Source of the DNA: Luteibacter flocculans
Lineage (GTDB): Bacteria; Pseudomonadota; Gammaproteobacteria; Xanthomonadales; Rhodanobacteraceae
DNA: 64,000 nt
NCBI RefSeq assembly: GCF_023612255.1
Contig: NZ_CP063231.1
Coordinates: forward strand, 124,001 to 188,000
Reading direction: 5' to 3'
Position numbers and translations under genes: made by a program
Shown here: piece after piece, positions 19,037 through 28,170 of the stretch
Numbering within the stretch: the stretch's first letter is position 1
How the letters are laid out: the number at the start of each line of letters is the position of its first letter
The notes under the pieces: generated by a model
The model's database searches: none
Seen by the model: the letters and a program-made list of their open reading frames with translations, nothing else
Told to the model about the DNA's origin: nothing

Positions 19037-22000
19037 TCAACTCAAAGGCGAACCCAGCGAATCATAAGCCTGCGCTACCACCGCATACCGACCATGCAAC
19101 TCCTCGATCGGCACAGGTCGCGAGAAGAAGTAGCCCTGCATCGCATTGCAACCCTCGGCTAGCAGCCAGTGGCGTTGCCGGTCGGTTTCGACGCCTTCGG
19201 CGACGATTTCCAGGCTGAGGCTGCGGGCGAGGAAGATGATGGAGCGGCAGATCGACGCGTCGACTTCGTCTTGCAAAAGGGTGGAGGTGAAGTGGCGGTC
19301 GATCTTGATCTTGTCCAGCGGTAGCCGCGAGAGGTAGGTCAGGTTGGAGTAGCCGGTGCCGAAGTCGTCCAGCGCGATGCTGACGCCCATGGCGCGCAGT
19401 TCGTGCAACGTGCGGATGGCGCGCTCCGGTTCGTGCATGAACGCGCTTTCGGTGAGTTCGAGTTCCAGTGCCGAGGCGCTGGCGCCGGTTTCCGCGAGCG
19501 CCTGACGCACCTCGGCCACGAGATCGGTATGCACCAGTTGCTGCGCCGATACGTTGATCGCGATACGGCAGTGGGGGCCGATGGTTTCGAGAAGCAGGCG
19601 CTGGTGGCGGCATGCTTCGCGCAATACCCATTGCCCGACCTGCACGATCGCGCCGGTTTCTTCCAGCAACGGGACGAGACGATCGTTGCGCACGAGGTCG
19701 CCAGGTGCCGACGGCCAGCGCAACAAGGCTTCCACACCATTTACTCGCCCGTCGCTGCCCGAGTGCTGGGTCTGCCACGCGAGTGCCAGTTCGTTGTCGA
19801 GGTTTGTACCGGCGAGCCGCGTGAGCACGGTCAGTCGCGCCATGGCTGTCGCATGCATTTCCGCGGAGTAGCAGCGCCACGTATGTCGCCCCGAGCGCTT
19901 GGCGTCGTACATGGCCGTGTCGGCGTTGCGGATCAACGTATCCGCGTCGGCGCCATCGCGCGTCGCGAAGGCGACGCCGATGCTGCACTTCAAGCGCTGC
20001 AGCGTACCGGCTACTTCCAGCGGTTCCTCGATCGCGCGCTGGATGCGCGGCAGGATGTCGATGGCTTTTGCCGGCGAGCCCTCGAAAGGCAGCATGGCGA
20101 CGAATTCATCGCCGCCAAATCGACCCACTTGTCCGGCACCGCCCAGCGCATCGCCGAGGCGCAGCGTCACGTCACGCAGTACCTGATCGCCCAGTGCATG
20201 GCCTAGCGCGTCGTTGATGACCTTGAAATGGTCCAGATCCACGAACAGCACCATCAGCCCCGTGCCGTCGACCGATGCGGCGGCCACCAGTTCGTCGAGC
20301 CGTTCGCGGAGGGCGCGGCGGTTCGGCAGTCCGGTCAGTTCGTCGTGGGTGGCTTGATGGTTAAGGCGCTCTTCGTAGCGGCGCTGGTCGGTCACGTCGC
20401 GCACGATGACGAGCGTGCCGAGTCCGCGCGGATCGCGGTACTCCGACAATGCCAGCTCGGCCTCGAAGGGCATGCCGCGCTCGGGATTCAGCCACGCCAT
20501 GAGGCTGGTGCCTTCCGCGGTACCGCGCCGGACGGCGTTCAGCGCATCGGCATCGAGATAGTCCGCGGCGGCGCGGCCCACGAGCGTGGACTGCCCGTCG
20601 CCCAGACGTTCCTCTGCGAGCAGGTTGGCGTACTCGATCAGGTCGTTGCGCACGACCACGAGCGGCAAGGGCATCCGCGCCAGCAACTGCCGATAGGCCG
20701 CTTCGCTCGCGGCCAGATCGCGGTCGGTGTCCTGCAGACGTTGCCGCGTTTCGTGCAGGGCGGTGATCTCGCTGATGGTCCCCGCGAGGACCGCGTGGCC
20801 TTCTTCGTTGGTGATGCGCGACGCGCGCAGGTTGACGCGTACCTCGCGGCCGTCGGGGCGGCAAAGCCGATGTTCGCACTCGTACGGCCCATCGCCGAGT
20901 TTGAACAGGTCGAGCCATGCCACGATGGCGGGCTGATCATCCGGATGCACCAGCTTGTAATAGGTGCCGTGGCGTCCGCCCATGCGCTCCGGCGGCAGTC
21001 CGGTGATCTCATGGACCTGCCCAGACCAGCCGATGGTGCCGTTGGCGAGGTCGGCCTCCCAAAGGCCGATGTGCCCCGAGCGCTGCACGTCGCCCAGATG
21101 CCGCGCGCTGCGCGAAAGGGCGTCCAGGAGCCGGCCCTGACGGCGGTAGGCGCGCTCGAAGACCGCGGCGCATCCGTTGAGCAAGAGCACGAGAGCAAGG
21201 GTCGCCAGCATCGACGGCTGCGCCTGACGCAGCCACTCGTCACGGATGCTGGCGCAGTCCAGGCTCACTAGCGCGGCATAAGGGTGGTGATCCGATGCCG
21301 CCCACGAATAGAGGCGCTCGTCGTCGTCGTAGCCACCCGTGGTGCCGGCGTCGGGCGGCGGAAGAATCCAGGGCGTAACGATGTCGTCGCGGTTGCTGAC
21401 GAACAGACGCCCGTCCAGCGAAAACACGCTCATGGCGGCGCTGGCGCCCAGCATGGAGTGCCGCATGCCATCGCGTACGCGCTCCGCGTCCACGAGCGTG
21501 CCGAAGGTTGCAGGGACCGGCACGCGAGAATCGACCAGCACGCGGAGCGAAGAGGGCGTGCGGCCCTCGGCAGGCGCCACGCCGACGCGAACTCGTGCGC
21601 CCAGCGCCAGGTGCCGAGGTAAGGCGACCACGTCGCGCCAGTTGAGCAGGGGCCCATTGGTCAAGGCCATGACGCCGCCGTCGGAGTCGAGTGCCACGAA
21701 GCTCGGCAGCTCGGGGTGCCGTGCCTGTACTTCGGCAAGGCGCGTGTGCAACAGCCCGGTGTCGGGGCTGTCCACGACGTTGCGCAGGGCCAGTAGCGGC
21801 CCCAGGCTCGCGTCGACGTATTGATCGATGAGACGTACCGTTCCCGCGACCGATGCCGCCGTCTGCCGCCGTGCGCTGCCGAGCATGCGCTGGTAGCCGT
21901 CGTATTGGAGGATGGCCACAAGCGCCACGACGCCCACGGACAACGCGACGGAAACGGACCAGGTCGCCAGGCGCACGTGGCGGGCGCGGATCTTCGTCGC

Positions 22001-22045
22001 TCCCTTGAACGTCTCGCCTTTCACGTCTCCTGTCCTCCGCCGCAT
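19037..22045 (-). CDS. membrane PAS-GGDEF-EAL cyclic di-GMP enzyme
   Basis: A 1002-residue protein. Two helices (about 26-46 and 279-295) flank a periplasmic sensor region. Two PAS domains follow (around 320-430 and 448-555), then a GGDEF domain with intact GGDEF at 644-648 and DLDHFKVIND, and an EAL domain with E772 (VEALLRW), INVSAQQL, ELTES, DDFGTGYSNL, KIDRHF and AEGVET. Residues for cyclic di-GMP synthesis and breakdown are both present. No RxxD inhibitory site precedes GGDEF. It may be bifunctional or act mainly as a phosphodiesterase. The signal sensed is unknown; it is divergent from the pagL-like gene. Confidence 0.92.
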   Translation of the reverse strand: MRRRTGDVKGETFKGATKIRARHVRLATWSVSVALSVGVVALVAILQYDGYQRMLGSARRQTAASVAGTVRLIDQYVDASLGPLLALRNVVDSPDTGLLHTRLAEVQARHPELPSFVALDSDGGVMALTNGPLLNWRDVVALPRHLALGARVRVGVAPAEGRTPSSLRVLVDSRVPVPATFGTLVDAERVRDGMRHSMLGASAAMSVFSLDGRLFVSNRDDIVTPWILPPPDAGTTGGYDDDERLYSWAASDHHPYAALVSLDCASIRDEWLRQAQPSMLATLALVLLLNGCAAVFERAYRRQGRLLDALSRSARHLGDVQRSGHIGLWEADLANGTIGWSGQVHEITGLPPERMGGRHGTYYKLVHPDDQPAIVAWLDLFKLGDGPYECEHRLCRPDGREVRVNLRASRITNEEGHAVLAGTISEITALHETRQRLQDTDRDLAASEAAYRQLLARMPLPLVVVRNDLIEYANLLAEERLGDGQSTLVGRAAADYLDADALNAVRRGTAEGTSLMAWLNPERGMPFEAELALSEYRDPRGLGTLVIVRDVTDQRRYEERLNHQATHDELTGLPNRRALRERLDELVAAASVDGTGLMVLFVDLDHFKVINDALGHALGDQVLRDVTLRLGDALGGAGQVGRFGGDEFVAMLPFEGSPAKAIDILPRIQRAIEEPLEVAGTLQRLKCSIGVAFATRDGADADTLIRNADTAMYDAKRSGRHTWRCYSAEMHATAMARLTVLTRLAGTNLDNELALAWQTQHSGSDGRVNGVEALLRWPSAPGDLVRNDRLVPLLEETGAIVQVGQWVLREACRHQRLLLETIGPHCRIAINVSAQQLVHTDLVAEVRQALAETGASASALELELTESAFMHEPERAIRTLHELRAMGVSIALDDFGTGYSNLTYLSRLPLDKIKIDRHFTSTLLQDEVDASICRSIIFLARSLSLEIVAEGVETDRQRHWLLAEGCNAMQGYFFSRPVPIEELHGRYAVVAQAYDSLGSPLS

Positions 22046-22262
22046 TGACCCGAATGCCCGCCCGTACGCTGACAGGTCTGTGGGTTCTTAACGGCAGCGA
22101 CCCGGGCGGCTTGAACGATGCGCCTTCACGGCAGGGGCCGCCAAGCCTTTCCGGCATGACCCAGAAAAAAATATGGCGCCGGCCTCTTTATTCACGCTCG
22201 CTGGACACTATTTACCGAACGATCCAGTTCATAAACGCCCCACTACAAGGACTACCCCCTCC

Positions 22263-22793
22263 ATGCGATCGTCCCTCGCACTCGGCGCCCTCGCGGCCGC
22301 CTTACTTGCCGCTGTCAGTGTCCCCGCCGCCGCCCAAACCCACATCGAAGTGCAGGGCGGCCGCAGCTACATGGACAGCTACGGCACCAACGCTTTCTTC
22401 GTCGAGGCCGTATTCGACCCGCGCGCCATGGGCCAGAGCCGGTTCACCTGGTCGCCGGACGTGTCCCTGGGCTACATCGAGGGGCGTGACATTGGTCGGT
22501 ATCGCGACTCGCACCCCGGCGTGACCAACGACGTCTGGGTGGGCGCCCTTGGCGCGCGCCTGCACTACGGTAGCGACGGCGACTGGTACCACCCGTTCTT
22601 CTTCAGCTTCCAGGTCGCGGGCACGGCCGGCGGCCGCACCCAGGCCCTGTCCAGTGGCTACGAGTTCGTCAGCACGCTCGGCTGGCAGTACAAGAACGTG
22701 AGCTTCCAGGTCCGCCACATCTCCAACGGCAGCTTCAAGGAGCCCAACCGCGGCGAGACGATGGCCCTGGTCGGTATCGGCTTCGACATCTGA
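22263..22793 (+). CDS. pagL: lipid A 3-O-deacylase, PagL family
   Basis: A 176-residue outer-membrane beta-barrel enzyme. A signal peptide (SLALGALAAALLAAVSVPAAAQ) is followed by an eight-stranded barrel pattern and the PagL signature near the C-terminus: VRHISNGSFKEPNRGE, which supplies the catalytic His, Ser and a downstream Glu. The family removes the 3-linked acyl chain of lipid A and lowers its inflammatory and antimicrobial-peptide interactions. The start at 22263 fits the signal peptide. It ends in the aromatic residue expected of barrels (GIGFDI is close to it) and a strong terminator follows. Confidence 0.85.
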   Translation: MRSSLALGALAAALLAAVSVPAAAQTHIEVQGGRSYMDSYGTNAFFVEAVFDPRAMGQSRFTWSPDVSLGYIEGRDIGRYRDSHPGVTNDVWVGALGARLHYGSDGDWYHPFFFSFQVAGTAGGRTQALSSGYEFVSTLGWQYKNVSFQVRHISNGSFKEPNRGETMALVGIGFDI

Positions 22794-22810
22794 TCTGGTC
22801 CTTGGAAACG

Positions 22811-22844
22811 AAAAAGCCGGCGCTGTGAGGCGCCGGCTTTTTTT
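22811..22844 (+). terminator. rho-independent terminator of pagL
   Basis: GCCGGCGC and GCGCCGGC-type arms (AAGCCGGCGC at 22814-22823, GCGCCGGCTT at 22830-22839) close a short TGTGAG loop and are followed by seven T. The A run before the stem makes it potentially active in both directions. Confidence 0.93.
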
Positions 22845-22880
22845 GTGGGTTTGAGAAAAGGCTTAAGGTCTTGCTGTTCT

Positions 22881-23035
22881 GTGGGAGCCGCCGCGGCGGT
22901 GAAGGGGCTTGCTGGTGGGAGCCACCCTGGTGGCGATGGATTTGCCTCACCGCTACACCGCTTCGTTGGCTTTTCGCCAGCAGGCTGGCTCCCACCTTCC
23001 CTCTGTTGGCTTCTCGCCGCCATGGCAGCTCCCAC
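22881..23035. repeat. cluster of four REP-like palindromes
   Basis: GTGGGAGCC followed by a GC palindrome occurs at 22881-22904 and 22915-22938; inverted copies ending in GGCTCCCAC or AGCTCCCAC occur at 22974-22995 and 23013-23035. Two direct and two inverted copies make a BIME-like mosaic between convergent genes. Similar REPs are mobilised by RAYT transposases; none is in the window. Confidence 0.75.
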
Positions 23036-23046
23036 AACGCTCTTTC

Positions 23047-24573
23047 TCAGTGCCCCGAGGCCGCCGGTCCCGCCTTCGCCGCAAACGGTGGCTTCGCCAG
23101 CCACACCACGAAGATCAGCGCCATGAAGACGTAGCCGAGCATGTGGAAGACCTCGTTGAACGAGATCTGGTAGCCCTGCTGCGTGATCATCTGGTTCACC
23201 GCTGCCGCCGCGTATTGCGAGTCGCCGTGGCCGATCTGCGTCAGCGCCTGCTGTGCCGTCGGATTGAAGGGCGTGATGTTTTCCGCCAGCCGTTCGTGAT
23301 GCACGATCGCGCGCCGATCCCATAGGAACGTGGTGAGCGAGGCCGCGAAGCTGCCGCCCAGCGTACGCAGGAACGTCGCCAGACCCGACCCCGCCGCGAT
23401 CTCGCGCGGCTGCAGGTCGGACAGCAGGATGCTCAGCACGGGCATGAAGAACAACGCCACGCCGAGGCCCTGGATCAACTGCACCATCGCCACGCTGAAG
23501 AAGTCGATGTCGAGGAAGAACTCCGAGCGCATGAAGCAGGTGGCACCCATGACGATGAACGCGCCCGACGCCAGTACGCGCAGATCGAACTTGTGCGCGT
23601 AGCGGCCCACGAACGGCGTGAGGATCACCGGCAGGATGCCGAGCGGCGCGGCCGCAAAGCCGGCCCACGTGGACGTATAACCCACGTTGCGCTGCAACCA
23701 CTGCGGCACGAGCAGACCGATCGCAAAGAACGCCGCGTACGCCAACACCAGACACAGTGTGCCCATGGCGAAGTTTCGGTGGCGGAACAGCTTGAGATTG
23801 ACGATCGGGTCCTTGTCGGTCAGCTCCCAGATCAGGAACACCAGCAGGCCGATGGCCGCGATGATCGCGGTCACGACGATGAACGTGGAGGAGAACCAGT
23901 CTTCGTCATTGCCCTTGTCGAGCACGACCTGCAACGCACCCACGCCGATGACCAGGGTGATGAGGCCCACATAGTCGACCTTCGGCCGCTCGGTGGTCTC
24001 CGGGCGTCCCTTCATCTGGTTGGCCACGACGAAGCTGGCGAAGATGCCGATCGGCACGTTGATGAAGAAGATCCACGGCCAGGTGTAGTTGTCGGTGATC
24101 CAGCCGCCGAGGATCGGGCCGGCGATCGGCGCAACCACGGTCACCATCGCCAGCAGCGCGAGTGCCATGCCGCGTTTGGCCGGTGGATAGATCGAGATCA
24201 GCAGGCTCTGCGTGATCGGATACATCGGACCCGCCACCGCGCCCTGGATCGCGCGGAACAGAATCAGCATGCTCATGCTTTGCGCAATGCCGCACAGGAA
24301 CGACGCCAGCGAGAACAGCAGGGTCGCCCAGACGAACAGCTTGGTCTCACCGAAGCGACGGGTCAGGAAGCCCGTAAGCGGCAGCGCGATGGCGTTGCTC
24401 ACCGCGAACGAGGTGATGACCCAGGTGCTCTGGTTGGAACTGACGCCGAGGTTGCCGGCGATGGTCGGCAGCGACACGTTCGCGATGGTGGTGTCCAGCA
24501 CCTGCATGAAGGTCGCGAGCGAGAGGCCGACCGTGGACAGCGCCAGATTGGGCGGTCGAAATTCGGTGCTCAT
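23047..24573 (-). CDS. emrB: DHA2-family multidrug exporter EmrB
   Basis: A 508-residue major-facilitator protein with 14 predicted helices, the DHA2 plan. LDTTIANVSLPTIAGNLG in helix 1, STWVITSFAVSNAIALPLTGFL and the A-like RRFGETKLF segment are typical. It pumps drugs with the HlyD-type partner EmrA encoded just before it and the outer-membrane factor further upstream. The ATG at 24573 (MSTEFRPPN) is chosen over one 16 codons earlier because homologues begin here. It is the last gene of the marR-omf-emrA-emrB operon; a large hairpin lies between emrA and emrB. Confidence 0.92.
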   Translation of the reverse strand: MSTEFRPPNLALSTVGLSLATFMQVLDTTIANVSLPTIAGNLGVSSNQSTWVITSFAVSNAIALPLTGFLTRRFGETKLFVWATLLFSLASFLCGIAQSMSMLILFRAIQGAVAGPMYPITQSLLISIYPPAKRGMALALLAMVTVVAPIAGPILGGWITDNYTWPWIFFINVPIGIFASFVVANQMKGRPETTERPKVDYVGLITLVIGVGALQVVLDKGNDEDWFSSTFIVVTAIIAAIGLLVFLIWELTDKDPIVNLKLFRHRNFAMGTLCLVLAYAAFFAIGLLVPQWLQRNVGYTSTWAGFAAAPLGILPVILTPFVGRYAHKFDLRVLASGAFIVMGATCFMRSEFFLDIDFFSVAMVQLIQGLGVALFFMPVLSILLSDLQPREIAAGSGLATFLRTLGGSFAASLTTFLWDRRAIVHHERLAENITPFNPTAQQALTQIGHGDSQYAAAAVNQMITQQGYQISFNEVFHMLGYVFMALIFVVWLAKPPFAAKAGPAASGH

Positions 24574-24612
24574 GGATAAGCCTGGTCTTTGAGGGAGGGA
24601 CCGGGACGGGGA

Positions 24613-24647
24613 GGCGGCCATCGTCGGTACTACCGTCGATGACCGCC
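24613..24647. promoter_or_regulatory. long hairpin between emrA and emrB
   Basis: 24613-24628 and 24632-24647 form a 16-base inverted repeat with two mismatches around a 3-base loop, in the 105-base space between the two genes. It may stabilise or process the message or tune emrB expression relative to emrA. Confidence 0.55.
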
Positions 24648-24678
24648 GCCCGCTCCCACGGCGAGGGAGGCCGTTCCC

Positions 24679-25890
24679 TTACTTCGGAGCTTTCTGCTGG
24701 TCGCCGTCACCGACCGACGCGTTCTCGTGAATCACGCGTTCGATGTCCTTGTCGGCATCGGCAAGCTGCTTGTCGTAGACGGTGGTGGAGAACTCCGGCT
24801 GCGTCGGTGCCTGCTTCGCCAGCAGCGGGCCGCTCTGGTCGTGCAGCGACACCGTGACCTTGGTCGACAGACCCAGGCGCAACGGCTTCTCGTCCAGCTG
24901 CTTCGGATCGGTGAAGACCACGCGCACCGGCACACGCTGCACGATCTTGATCCAGTTGCCCGTGGCGTTCTGCGCCGGCAGGAGCGAGAACGCGCTGCCG
25001 CTGCCCACGCCGAGGCTGCGGACTTTCGCCTTGTAGACGACATCGCTGCCGTAGACGTCGGCGGTCACGTCCACCGGCTGGCCGATGCGCATATGGGTGA
25101 GCTGGGTTTCCTTGAAGTTCGCGTCGATCCAGACTTCATGGAGCGGCACCACCGCCATCAACGCGGCGCCCGGCTGCACACGCTGACCCACTTGCACGGT
25201 GCGCTTGGCGACGTAACCGTCTACCGGAGCGAGCAGCGTGGTCCGCACGTCATCGAGATATGCGGAGCGCAGCTTGGCGGCCGCGGCGCGCACGTCGGGA
25301 TGGGACGCGACGACGGTGTCGTCGACCAGCACCTTGCTGCTGCTGTACGACTGCTTCGCGGACGCGAGGTTGCTTTCGGCGGAGGTGAGGGTGTCCAGTG
25401 CATGCGACAGTTCCTCGGCCGAGATGGCACCCGACTTCGCGAGGTCGCGACGACGGTTGTAGTCGGCACGGGCACGATCCACCGCGGTCTGACGCACCGC
25501 CACATCGGCCTGCGCCGAGGTCACGTTGTTGTACAGGCCGCGTACGCGACGCACGGTATTGGCGAGGTTCGCGCGCGCGCTTTCCAGGGCGACTTGCGCG
25601 TCGCTCGGATCGAGCTTCACCAGCACGTCGCCCTGGTGGACGAGGTCGCCGTCATCCGCGCCGATCGAGGTCACGGTGCCCGCGATCTGCGGCGTGATCT
25701 GCACGACGTTGCCGTTGACGTAGGCATCGTCGGTGTCCTCGTACCAGCGACCGTCGACGAAGTACCAGACGGTCCAGCCGATGCCGGCGAGGATGATGAC
25801 GAGCAACAGGAGCTTGAGGAAGAAGCCGCGACGGCTCTTCGGTGGCGGCGCCACGACGGCGCCGGCAGGGGCGGTGGTTTCTTGGGACAT
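24679..25890 (-). CDS. emrA: HlyD-family membrane fusion protein EmrA
   Basis: A 403-residue periplasmic adaptor. A cytoplasmic N-terminus (PPPKSRRGFFL) leads into one helix (LLLLVIILAGIGWTVWYFV), then the YEDTDDAYVNGNVVQITPQIAGTV entry strand, lipoyl halves (DGDLVHQGDVLVKLD and LLAPVDGYVAKRTVQVGQRV) separated by a coiled coil (about residues 105-200), and a beta-barrel. The DTDDAYV motif is diagnostic of the EmrA group. It joins EmrB to the outer-membrane factor. The gene lies 24 bases after the outer-membrane factor gene. Confidence 0.93.
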   Translation of the reverse strand: MSQETTAPAGAVVAPPPKSRRGFFLKLLLLVIILAGIGWTVWYFVDGRWYEDTDDAYVNGNVVQITPQIAGTVTSIGADDGDLVHQGDVLVKLDPSDAQVALESARANLANTVRRVRGLYNNVTSAQADVAVRQTAVDRARADYNRRRDLAKSGAISAEELSHALDTLTSAESNLASAKQSYSSSKVLVDDTVVASHPDVRAAAAKLRSAYLDDVRTTLLAPVDGYVAKRTVQVGQRVQPGAALMAVVPLHEVWIDANFKETQLTHMRIGQPVDVTADVYGSDVVYKAKVRSLGVGSGSAFSLLPAQNATGNWIKIVQRVPVRVVFTDPKQLDEKPLRLGLSTKVTVSLHDQSGPLLAKQAPTQPEFSTTVYDKQLADADKDIERVIHENASVGDGDQQKAPK

Positions 25891-25914
25891 CGTTAGCTGC
25901 CTCGGGACGTGTTC

Positions 25915-27375
25915 TTAGTTATGGGCCGGCGTGGCGGCGGCGACCGGTTGGTCGTCTGCCTCGGGGCGGAAACCGCCGCCGAGCGCCTGGATCAGTTGGA
26001 CGGAGGTATCGACCTGCTGCGCGCGGAGCGCGGCCATGCGCTGCTCGGCCTGGAGCAGTTGCTGGCGCACGATGAGCGATTCCAGATAGCTGCCGACGCC
26101 CGCCTTGTAGCGCTGCTGCGAAAGGTCATAGGCCTGCTGCGCGGCGTCCTGCGCGCGCTGCTGCGCCTGGATCTGCGTACCCAGCGAGTCGAGCGCCGAA
26201 AGGTCGTCGGCCACTTCGTTGACCGCACCGACGAGCACCTTGTTGTACTGAGCCACGGCCAGGTCGTAGTCGGCGTCCTTACCGGCGAGGTTCGCGCGCA
26301 GGCGACCGCCGTCGAAGATCGGAAGGCTGAAGGCCGGCAGCACCTGCCAGAAGCGTGCGCGCGAGGAGAACAGGTTCTCCGAGCCGCCAGCCACTTGTGC
26401 CGCGAGGATGCCGAGGCTCACGTTCGGCAGAAACTCTGTCTTTGCGGCCGCGATGTTCTTCGACGCGGCTTCGACCCGCCAGCGCGCGGCGACGAGGTCG
26501 GCGCGGTGTCCGAGCAGGTCGGCCGGCAGGTTCGCCGGCACGCTCACGGCCGACGGCGCCAGCACGGCCGGTCGGCCGATGTCCAAGCCGCGGTCGGGGC
26601 CCTTGCCGAGCAGCACGCTGAGCGCGCTGCGCGATGAATCGATCGCACGCTGCGCCACGGCCATTTCACGCTCCGCCGTGGCGAGCTCGGAATCCGCCTG
26701 CTTGACCTGGATCTGGTTGTCCACACCGGCAGCCACACGCTGACGGGTGAGATCACGCGACGCACGGCTACGATCCAGTTCGGCCTTGGCGACGTCCATC
26801 TGCGTGAACGCATAGCCGAGCTGCACGTAGGCACGCGCCACGTTGGTGGAGATTTCGATGCGCGCGGCGCGCGCGTCGATTTCGCTGGCGCGCTGTGCGC
26901 CGACGGCGGCTTCCCACGCGTCGCGCTTGCCGCCCCACAGATCGAGATCCCAGCTGAAATTGCCGTAGCCGTACTTCGTCCAGCTGAAGTGGTTACCGAG
27001 CGGCGCCGGGAACAGCGTGCCTGGCAGGTGCGCGCCTGCAACGCCGCCACCGACCGCGAGGGTCGGATCGCGGGCGGCGTCAGCGGAGCCGGTCTGCGCC
27101 TGCGCCTGACGCACGCGTGCGTCGGCAGCGGCGAGGTCCGGGTTGTCCTTTAGCGCCTCTTCGATCAGCGCGCTGAGCTGGCTGTCGCCAAGCCCGGTCC
27201 ACCAATCGGCCGCGGGCCAGTTGGCCGGCGAGACCTGCGCCTTGGCCAGGCTGCGCTCGGCATGAAGGGTGGACGGATCGGCGAGTCGGCCCTGCGGATC
27301 CAGTCCACGGCTGGTCACACAGCCGGAAAGGATCAATGCGGCTCCGACGGCCGCCACAAGAGTGTGCAGACGCAT
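25915..27375 (-). CDS. outer-membrane efflux lipoprotein, NodT/OprM family
   Basis: A 486-residue TolC-like channel. The lipobox LILSGC places the acylated Cys near residue 19. The mature protein shows paired repeats of the family: LSALIEEALKDNPDLAAADARVRQAQAQ, and later RADLVAARWRVEAASKNIAAAKTEFLP and NEVADDLSALDSLGTQIQAQQ (read in shorter parts). It forms the exit duct for the EmrAB pump and might also serve the adaptor-less RND transporter at 3501. The start is 22 bases after the marR stop. Four-gene operon, co-transcribed. Confidence 0.9.
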   Translation of the reverse strand: MRLHTLVAAVGAALILSGCVTSRGLDPQGRLADPSTLHAERSLAKAQVSPANWPAADWWTGLGDSQLSALIEEALKDNPDLAAADARVRQAQAQTGSADAARDPTLAVGGGVAGAHLPGTLFPAPLGNHFSWTKYGYGNFSWDLDLWGGKRDAWEAAVGAQRASEIDARAARIEISTNVARAYVQLGYAFTQMDVAKAELDRSRASRDLTRQRVAAGVDNQIQVKQADSELATAEREMAVAQRAIDSSRSALSVLLGKGPDRGLDIGRPAVLAPSAVSVPANLPADLLGHRADLVAARWRVEAASKNIAAAKTEFLPNVSLGILAAQVAGGSENLFSSRARFWQVLPAFSLPIFDGGRLRANLAGKDADYDLAVAQYNKVLVGAVNEVADDLSALDSLGTQIQAQQRAQDAAQQAYDLSQQRYKAGVGSYLESLIVRQQLLQAEQRMAALRAQQVDTSVQLIQALGGGFRPEADDQPVAAATPAHN

Positions 27376-27397
27376 GCGTTTTGCCTCGAGGTCTAGA

Positions 27398-27856
27398 TCA
27401 ATCTTTGTCGCGGAGCGAGACGAGCACGCGCTCCAGGTAGTCGTGCAGTCGCTCGCGCTCTTCAGCGGACAGGTCGCGCTGGGCGCGTTCGAGCGTCGCT
27501 ACATTGCTTTCGTACAGGTGCCGCCACAGTGCCTCGCCCGCCTCGGTCAGTTCGATGCGCAGGGCGCGGCGGTCCTGTTCGTGCGGCTGGCGGCGGAGAT
27601 AGCCCTTGGCTTCGAGTTGATCGAGCTGCCGGGTCATGGCGCCGCCGTCCAGGTCCACGGACCGGGCCAGTTCGGTGGCGGACATGGGACCGAGAAGGGC
27701 GAGCCGCTTGAGCATGTGGAACTGCGTGAAGCGGAGGTCGGCACCTTGCGCGGCGAGGTCAGACTCGATCGCCCTGACGATCTCGCCACGGACGAGGCCG
27801 ATCAGGGAGCCGAGGCTGTCCCTGCCGTCGGGTGTGGGGCAGGCGGGATTGTTCAT
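27398..27856 (-). CDS. MarR-family regulator of the efflux operon
   Basis: A 152-residue winged-helix dimer. LTQFHMLKRLALLG-like helix, SATELARSVDLDGGAMTRQLDQ recognition region, and the wing QPHEQDRRALRIELTEAG are clear. It is the first gene of the operon and probably represses it, as MprA/EmrR does in Escherichia coli, releasing DNA on binding of phenolic compounds. The ATG at 27856 lies only 7 bases from a near-consensus -10 box, so the message is probably leaderless or nearly so. Palindromes overlap the promoter. Confidence 0.9.
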   Translation of the reverse strand: MNNPACPTPDGRDSLGSLIGLVRGEIVRAIESDLAAQGADLRFTQFHMLKRLALLGPMSATELARSVDLDGGAMTRQLDQLEAKGYLRRQPHEQDRRALRIELTEAGEALWRHLYESNVATLERAQRDLSAEERERLHDYLERVLVSLRDKD

Positions 27857-27863
27857 GCCGCAT

Positions 27864-27891
27864 ATTCTATTGCCCTAAATATAGTTGTCAA
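27864..27891 (-). promoter_or_regulatory. sigma70 promoter of the marR-emrAB operon
   Basis: On the minus strand a perfect TTGACA (complement of 27886-27891) and TAGAAT (complement of 27864-27869) are 16 bases apart. The predicted transcription start coincides with, or lies within two bases of, the marR ATG. TTGCC/GGCAA arms (27870-27874, 27892-27896) bracket the promoter. Confidence 0.75.
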
Positions 27892-27896
27892 GGCAA

Positions 27897-27913
27897 ATAT
27901 GCGTCGAGCATAT
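27897..27913. promoter_or_regulatory. palindrome, candidate MarR operator
   Basis: ATATGC (27897-27902) and GCATAT (27908-27913) form a perfect inverted repeat with a 5-base centre, a few bases upstream of the -35 box and immediately before the end of the convergent-side small gene. Size and AT content suit a MarR dimer. Confidence 0.5.
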
Positions 27914-27915
27914 AT

Positions 27916-28170
27916 TCAACTCGGTATAGCTTCTTCGTCGGCTAGCAGGGCGGCCAGTGCGGAGTCGCGCACATCGAACAGTTCGAAGACGCCGAGCGCG
28001 CGCAGCGTGGGTAGCTGCGCCAGGAGACGCGGTTCGAGGTGGCGTACCTGCTCTTCCGGCGTGCTTGGGTCCAGCATGGCGTGGGCGCAGGCCACGAAGG
28101 TGACCAGGGCCTCGCCGGCCTCCGTGCCTTCCGAGAGGTCGCTGTAGTCGTAAGTGACGAGACGGATCAT
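27916..28170 (-). CDS. small protein of unknown function
   Basis: An 84-residue acidic soluble protein beginning MIRLVTYDYSDLSEGTEAG. The ATG at 28170 has GGAG 9 bases upstream and is preferred over one 16 codons earlier. The chain is rich in Leu and Ala and probably helical (LEPRLLAQLPTLRALGVFEL). It has no signal, no helix long enough for a membrane, and no motif I recognise. It lies upstream of marR on the same strand and divergent from an AraC-type gene. Confidence 0.55.
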   Translation of the reverse strand: MIRLVTYDYSDLSEGTEAGEALVTFVACAHAMLDPSTPEEQVRHLEPRLLAQLPTLRALGVFELFDVRDSALAALLADEEAIPS

